Origin: Brachyhypopomus gauderio
Lineage: Eukaryota > Chordata > Actinopteri > Gymnotiformes > Hypopomidae
DNA: 64,000 bases
Direction of reading: 5' to 3'
Assembly: GCF_052324685.1 (NCBI RefSeq)
Contig: NW_027506985.1
Span: forward strand, 1 to 64,000
Shown one piece after another: positions 57,185-64,000 of the stretch (within the stretch, counting starts at the first letter, position 1; each line of letters begins with the position of its first letter). Under the pieces are notes generated by a model. It saw only the letters and a program-made list of their open reading frames with translations. It ran no database searches and was not told where the DNA came from. The position numbers were made by a program, and so were the translations under genes.

Positions 57185-57215
<31 letters not shown>

Positions 57216-57487
57216 AACACACACACGTTATAGTTACATATAGACATCCACACTGTATACACTACATTATTGATTGTTGTTAGTGTAACATCTCAGTCTC
57301 TTCCTTTTCTCTCTGTAACACTAGTACTTACTACTAGTAACACTGTAACTTACCAATTTAGTAGAGATATACAGAAGAGAGCTCAATTCAATTTCATTAT
57401 TTCAGTGAGGGTTATGGCAGTTTATATATGCATATTTCATGCTTGGAAACAACCAAGTCAACCAAGTATTCTTTAGTCATTCTAGTG
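57001..57487 (+). mobile_element. piggyBac-like MITE, unit 4
   Basis: 487 bp with the same terminal repeats and TTAA flanks. Confidence 0.88.
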
Positions 57488-57821
57488 TTAAACAACCATT
57501 ATTCAGTTTCTGTATTACATCTTTTTTTTTATTATACACTAAATGAGTACAACTTTAATGCCACCTTAATTAATTTTATCAGCTCTACAAATATAGGGCA
57601 GTTCTATATTTACATCTTGTAGTTCTTCTGTCTCTCTGTATAAGATTCTGCTCAGTCTGGTTTCGGCATTGTTTTACACATATGGGAAAGCATGGTAGCA
57701 TAAAGAAAAGGACTCAATGTCAACACATTTAAGATTTATTAAGAATCAATCATTAAAATATCATTAGTTCATAAATTTACTGCATTTTAAATAGATAACT
57801 GCCAAACGTGATGAGAAGTCA

Positions 57822-60258
57822 TTACACTGACATGTAAAAATAAAAAAATAAAAAATCTCCCTTCTCTCTAATGGTTTTAGCCACTTCACAGTCTCTGTAT
57901 ATGCGCTGAATGAGAATATCATCCTCTGCAAATACAACAAAATCACACCACTCCATACCTGTAAGTAGGAGCTGGCCTTGTACCTGCCAGTAGTAACTGT
58001 GAGTCTGCTTCAATTTCAGTGTGCCACTCTGCATTTTCAGGTAGCTACAGTCCACATAGCTTTTTGCATTGGGGCATTTAATTTCCACCAGTCCAAAGGG
58101 TGGGCTCTCAGTCGGGTCAAACACCAGACCATCAGGAGATGCCCCTAACCAGGGGGCATCAGGGTGGATGACAAACCCACAAGGCCAGTAATTGGTGTTT
58201 TTTATTCTGCAGTACTCCTGTATGGCAACCGGTTCCAGTGCCAATCCCCTCTTCATTGCAGCAGTTTGATTCACTCCCTTTCGAATCCTTTGTGACAGGA
58301 TTTCTGCAGAACTCTGACCTCTGACATGGCATATTTCCCTGAATCGGGAGGAAGTTATTCTTGGCCCCCTGACTCGGTGCCACTCCACAGAGTTGCTCTG
58401 CTCTCTGATGGCAACCTCTATCTTCCTTGCCATGTCAAATGTAGTGACAAGTGACTGCAGATGGAGGTGTTGTTGGTGACTGCACACGAACTGGCAGTTA
58501 GTAGGCTCAAGCCTATAGCCGTCTACAGGTAGAGGTGGTGGCAGAGGGGCATCTGGATGGTGTACTACAACCCAACTCACTGGTACTGGATGCTGGTAGG
58601 ATATGGGACTACCCGCCTGGACTTTCCCAAAAGCTGAATCAACCAGCGGGACGTCAGCACTTATGGCCATGGTGGTGATGAGTGGAGCAATGTCTGCAGT
58701 GAAGTCCTTGTACTGCTCATCAACTTTGAGGACATGTGGATCTGGCAGCTCCCCTCGCACTGCCTTGTAACGTTTACTCCTTTGAAAAATCGAATTCCAC
58801 AGTAAGGACTTTGTACACTCATACAACAAAGGTTATACAGTAAGCAAAGCATACATAGGAAAATTAATTTTACCTTACACCATCAGCAACTGTAAACTGC
58901 TTCGGCTTGGAGGACAAAAATACCATGTCACTTACTCTGCCTGGTTTCACACCCTATTAATTACATAAAAGAATGATCACACTACTTTAAATGTTTGTTG
59001 ATGTGACATAGTACATCAGCTCATAATGTAGCTTGTTGAAGAAATAATTTAACTTTGGTATGGTTGGGAACACATACTCACCATGGTTCTTGGCTTGTGC
59101 CAGCGTTGTTCTGTTTCTGTGCAGCTTAGGACTGGGGGTACAGCAGCCAGGTTCAGTGTGGAGTAGTGTGCAGTCTGAAACAGTAGTGCAACATTGTGGT
59201 TGCAGAGTGCTGTCCCAGCCACACAGGAGCACTCGGCCACTGCAATGTCCACCGGTACACGGTCTTCAAAGACAATCTAAACATAAAAAAAAACCAGTCA
59301 AAATCTCAGGCTAAATGAGTGGTGTCCAATTTTATATGCAAAGGAATGGTGTGGCTGCAGGTTTTTATTCCAGCCAAATATATAACAATAGATGCTTAAA
59401 CAACTGATTACACTTGTTTAATTATATGTTTTTTGCTGCTCATTATGTAGCAAATACCTGCTTCCAACCCAGACCTTTACACACAAGTCGGGACACCCCT
59501 GGGCTTAATCACGGCAGGTTATCAATTGTATCACCAAGAGTATAAGCAATATAAGTTTACTCCCTCTTGCTGCAATATAAGAAATAACGATAAACTTATC
59601 TACCTTTTATCATATCCCTTGTCTCAATTTTCTTCAAATATTTTAAAGTTAGTGAATCACTGAACTGTGTTAGTAAAACAGTGTTAGTAAAACAAAGGAA
59701 CAGGCGCAGGGTACAAAATACTTACCACTGCCAAGTCATTAAGATATTTGGACCCTGCATGTATTATACTAAATATACAGTAAATAACAACTGAGGCTGT
59801 GAACCAACAAACACTGTTTTTCCTCCCTACTCTGAGGTCGTGAGGTTTTTCACTCTTCCTCATCGACCTGTAACAGGTAGCCCTGATGCTCACTCTCCCT
59901 GACGAATCTCTGTTTGAAACTGTGGGCATTTAAACAGGACATCATTTACAATATACATAAAAGTTACACTGAATGTCATTAAAACATCTGACACTGGATA
60001 CAACCGTCGTTAGAGTCCTAGTTAGACAATAAGCTCAGCTAAATCACAGGGTGGGTGTGTAGCTAACTAGGCTGCCTAGCTAGCTGTGTAATGGTGTGAC
60101 ATACCTTCATAGTTGTCGATGTAACTGGATATATACATCTTATATCCTTTTTCCCTTTTGCTCCTCGGGGTTGAGCTGGCCGCTTGGACTATCCGATGCA
60201 CATCGGTGATGGTAATCTTTGGTAGATCTTGGAGGCACCTAGTGTAAAACACAGCCAT
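57822..60258 (-). CDS. SWIM zinc finger + YqaJ-type nuclease protein, unit 4
   Basis: Exons 60258-60105, 59919-59726, 59276-59082, 58953-58874 and 58779-57822 join in frame into 526 codons plus stop, offset 45,644 bp from unit 1. SWIM and nuclease residues are intact, and the last exon appears to encode the same residues as in units 1 and 3. It is divergently paired with the cep164-like copy starting at 61802. Confidence 0.88.
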
Positions 60259-60640
60259 CTTCGCTTCTGCGCGTCTGTCCTGTGTGCCGGAGCGGAACTA
60301 TTCACGCGCACCCTCGAAAAACCGGAAGTAGTAACACGTCATCCCGTGCAACTAGCGAATACCAGTTTCAAATGACAGTAAAATTGACCAATCATATCTT
60401 CCCTCTTAGTGGGCGGGCTTAACTGTATGATAATTTCCGCCTGCTGTGGCGACGCTAGCTGTCGTTAGCGTACCACCACTAGCTAGTTCCGATTCATTCC
60501 TTTGACGTCCTCGTGCGCGTTGTTTACATATTCCGCTTCCGAGGAACACGGAGCTGTGAACCTTATTTTGTTGGAACCTTATTTTTGTTAAGAAGTTATC
60601 TAGTACAGATATTACTGTTTATTGCGTGTCTAAAGCTGTA
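60259..60640. promoter_or_regulatory. Shared bidirectional promoter, copy 4
   Basis: Same motif set as copy 1, apparently unchanged. Confidence 0.7.
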
Positions 60641-61801
60641 CTGTCGTCTCAGTTTTTTTCTTTATTGCAGTTAATTAGGAGAGGAAACATTTTTTTTTCG
60701 GGGGGATGGGAGCGGGCCCAGGTTTAATGGTCACGGTTCGCTACTGATATACGGTCTGTGGTATGAACCCTTTGGGTACAAGCCAGGCTGCATCAGGTTA
60801 TTGTAGCAGCCTGGCTGATTTGGTGTTTTAGTTAAAAAAATAGGAAATTGTCATATCACGTGCTACTCAACTTTGGAATGTTTGGTTTAGAATGTTTGGT
60901 TGGGAAGGTGGAATGTTTGGATTCAGTTTCGATGCTGAAAAGCTGAGAAATTGTCGCATGACATTTGGCTCTGAGAATTATCAAACCTACAATCTGAGAA
61001 TCCTATCAATCCTACAATCCTTACAAATCTTCCCAGATCTTTCTATTTTTTTTAGATCTTTCTATCTTTCTATTCTTTCAAATTTTTCATCCAGGAGATT
61101 TTTTTTTACCCCAGGAGAAGTGACCAGCCAAGGCAGGAACAGAAGAACAGGAGAACTTCATAGACACACCAGGTGAGAAAAATATATTTTCATATACTGT
61201 ACATAATTTTATACTTCTATGTAAGACAGTATATTTAGTTCTTATGAGTATGGATTTCCATAGGCTTGTTCATAATTATTAAAAATTAAATATACACATT
61301 TATGTAGTAGGTTTCTAAGGTTCAGAAAAATAACATGTATATTTATTCTGCTGATGACTGTCAAGCTCTTTATTTCATGTGTACAGGATAATATAATTAA
61401 TGGAGCATGGGTTATTTCTTTGATTTCTTTGACTCAGCACAATTTTCATAAATCCCACCATGTTAACATTGTCCATGTGGCCATGGAAAAAGCAAATAAA
61501 AATAAACATTTTTAAAAAGAAACAGATTTCTAACATGACAAATTCTTAAGCATTCTCCCCACATTCTGATGACATCACATGGCACCATAGCCCTTCTTAT
61601 AATCACTTGTTCATTGGGAAACACTTACAAGGCATTTGAGCCTCACTGTGAGGCGTGCTGGGTTTCACTTTACCTGCTGTGGGATTTTCAGGTGTGCCCT
61701 ACAACCCCCAAGAGACAGTGATCCACAGACAATATAGCAATATCTGTCTACTGCACTGTTATTCGTATAGTACATAATCTTTTTCTTAATGTTCAGTCAA
61801 C
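60641..61801 (+). other. cep164-like 5' UTR exon and first intron, copy 4
   Basis: 5' UTR donor at about 61172; upstream ORF in the 94-codon form as in copy 3. Confidence 0.6.
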
Positions 61802-63703
61802 ATGACAGCAGATGCCCTTCGGAGACCAGTTGGAGACCAGTTGATCCTGGAAGAGGATGAGAATTATCTCCCATCTGAACAAGGTACATTAGCTGTCGCA
61901 TACTACCTGTTACAGTTTAGGACCCCGGATAAAACTTTAATATATGTTACTGAAATGGTATACTTTAATATCCACCATTGATAAAGTCTACAAGCTACAA
62001 CAGTTCCATCATTTAATAACTAAATTATAATGTTGACATAATAACTTAATAATATATAATAATAATAATAATAATAATATATAATAATAATATTAACAAC
62101 ACATGTCCAGTTGGGACTCTTGTATGTTCGTCCAAGCTATAGCTACACTTTATAACATAGAATCAATCTCCATGCATTATGGACTTAACTATTTGAATTT
62201 GTGGGATTTTACTTGATTTGAAAATATCATACTGATTGTGGGTATATTCATCTTATCCGTATTCCTCCTCAGAGGTCCATGAGTATGCCAGAGAAATTGG
62301 CATTGACCCTGATGGGGAGCCAGAGCTGCTGTGGCTGGCCAGAGAGGGGATTGTAGCCCCACTACCTCCTGATTGGAAACCCTGGTAGGACAAACTCATT
62401 CTCATACAGTCACCCAGTTTTCTTATCCTTACACACAGAGCAGTGAGCGTTGGTGTGAGCGTTGGTTCCTTTTAGTAAAATCCAAGCATACTCTAATGTG
62501 CCCTTAATTGAGGAATGGCTTCCATTCCAAGAACTCTACGTATCATTCATGCTGTCTCATTCATTCAGGCTCTTGATTACCTGACGTACCAAGGCCCTTT
62601 GTCCCCTGTAACTCAGTTATAATTTTAAGTACCATTTATAGAAGTAGGATGCATCAGGACTTTATTGTGAGTGTCATAATGTCACACGGACTCTCTGGAA
62701 GCTTGCAAGAAGTGGGCATTGAATCACTTATGACCTAGGTGATTAGATGAGCAAATTAGAAAGCCCAACTTTTTTTTAAAGACCTTGGAACTGCAAGTCT
62801 GGAGAAGACTGAATATTTTGACTGGGAAGTAAGACTGGGCAAGAGAAAATATAACAGACAGAGGAGGATTTTTGAAGTTGGAGAGTATGATGTGACATGA
62901 AAGATCAGACACAATTTAACATATTAAATCATTTTTGGATTCTGTATTCAAATGGTTTGGGGGGAAGTATGTTATAACCTTATTGTCAGGTGTAACAGTG
63001 GTGTCTTTATATGAGTCAGTACCTTCATACATAAAACACATAAAGACAAGATCCAGGGGATATTTAATGTTAGTTGTCCCCGAAACTAACAATTGCAAAG
63101 TATAAAATTAATATTTCATCACTCTATGCAGCAGATTTGCTTGTAGACTTGGCCTTCTGGCACTATTAATCTGAGCAATGAGACCCAGAGCACCACTCAG
63201 TGTTTCAGATGTTGACATATTGACACCTTTGTGGACAGTCCTGTGCTGGAGAACCTAGGCTTGTCTACATGTCATGTGTTTTTATGTGTGTGTTTATCTA
63301 TGTGATGAGCTTGTCTCTCTTTCCTACTCTCCAGTCAGGATGTGACTGGAGAAGTATACTATTTCAACTTCTCCACGGGCCAGTCCACCTGGGACCACCC
63401 CTGTGATGAGCACTACCGCCAACTAGTGGCCCAGGAGCGGGAGTGTGCTCAGCCATGCCACGGCCATGCCATGGATGAAGAGGAGGAGGATGAAGAGCCG
63501 AAGAAGGCGTCTGTCCATGAGGTGAAAACACCTGCTAGAATATAATGCTCTGATTTTTAGCTCACTGTCACCTTTGTAGTCTTTACACTGCAGTTGTTCA
63601 CACATTATGTTCCCAGCTTTTATACACATTTATACAGCGCCACTAACATCACTGTGTGTGCTCACGTGATCTTGGTGTTACTGTAGCACCTTGCTCTACC
63701 TGT

Positions 63704-63797
<94 letters not shown>

Positions 63798-64000
63798 TCT
63801 TGTGAATGTCTGTACATGCATGTTTATGCATGTGTGTTTGCATGTGTTGGTGTGTTTGTCTGTGTATGAGCAGGACAGTGAACTCAGGGTGGCAGAGGAG
63901 ACTGAGCTGGACGTGGACGAAGAAAAGAAAAAGAGAGAGAAGGAGTGTGTGTGTGTGTGTGAGTGTATGTGTGGTGAGTTGTCTGGTCTGTTGCAGGAGG
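61802..64000 (+). CDS. cep164: cep164-like gene, copy 4 (5' part, cut by window edge)
   Basis: Exons 61802-61883, 62273-62384 and 63335-63521 encode the N-terminal block and the WW domain exactly as in copy 1. Exon 4 begins at 63874 and the window ends four bases into exon 5 (63997). No differences in coding sequence are apparent in this part. The (CA)n before exon 4 (about 63704-63795) is the longest of the copies and has the same GCAC interruption as copy 3. Confidence 0.85.

Larger units (their letters stand above)
50254..64000 (+). repeat. Tandem unit 4, cut by window edge
   Basis: At least 13.7 kb of a fourth unit in the same orientation. The array continues past the right edge. Its LINE region resembles unit 2; its 5' cep164 region resembles that of copy 3. 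Confidence 0.95.

Overview
The window is eukaryotic and almost certainly from a teleost fish. It has short spliced exons with GT/AG borders, dense (CA)n, (CT)n and (AT)n microsatellites, L2-type LINE debris and a TTAA-flanked piggyBac-like MITE. It also has two recognisable genes: a Cep164-like centriole protein and a SWIM zinc finger + YqaJ nuclease protein of a kind I recall as multicopy in fish genomes. Species and chromosome cannot be told from the sequence.

The window is mostly one tandem segmental array. A unit of about 15.0-15.3 kb is repeated head to tail: 4769-19763, 19764-34982, 34983-50253, and 50254 to the window edge. The copies look nearly identical by eye. Most differences are microsatellite lengths, with scattered SNPs and a few indels. 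Each unit has two genes in head-to-head orientation around a shared GC-richer promoter of about 250-400 bp. The cep164-like gene reads on + and has 16-17 coding exons that join in frame into about 700 codons. The SWIM-YqaJ gene reads on - and has 5 exons that join exactly into 526 codons. Between the convergent 3' ends of neighbouring pairs lie a dead LINE fragment, a promoter-like block with ETS/YY1-type motifs, and the MITE. An antisense L2-like LINE with a large (AT)n expansion sits in the cep164 intron after exon 10.

The left end differs. Bases 1-4754 are an inverted partial copy of the SWIM-YqaJ 3' region, carrying a 2.5-kb mobile-element-like insertion (about 1699-4199) that the other four copies lack. 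A junction at about 4755-4768 joins this inverted block to the middle of cep164 exon 9, so the first cep164 copy is only a 3' half. The array runs off the right edge inside a fifth cep164 copy.

One SWIM-YqaJ copy (27332-29740) is broken; the other three complete copies are open. The cep164-like copies keep a normal WW-domain N-terminus and a Cep164-type C-terminus, but the protein is about half the length of human CEP164. The points most worth following are amplification of a Cep164-like gene together with a nuclease-domain gene under one promoter, the mosaic pattern of variants between units, and the inverted boundary. A collapsed or expanded assembly must be excluded first.
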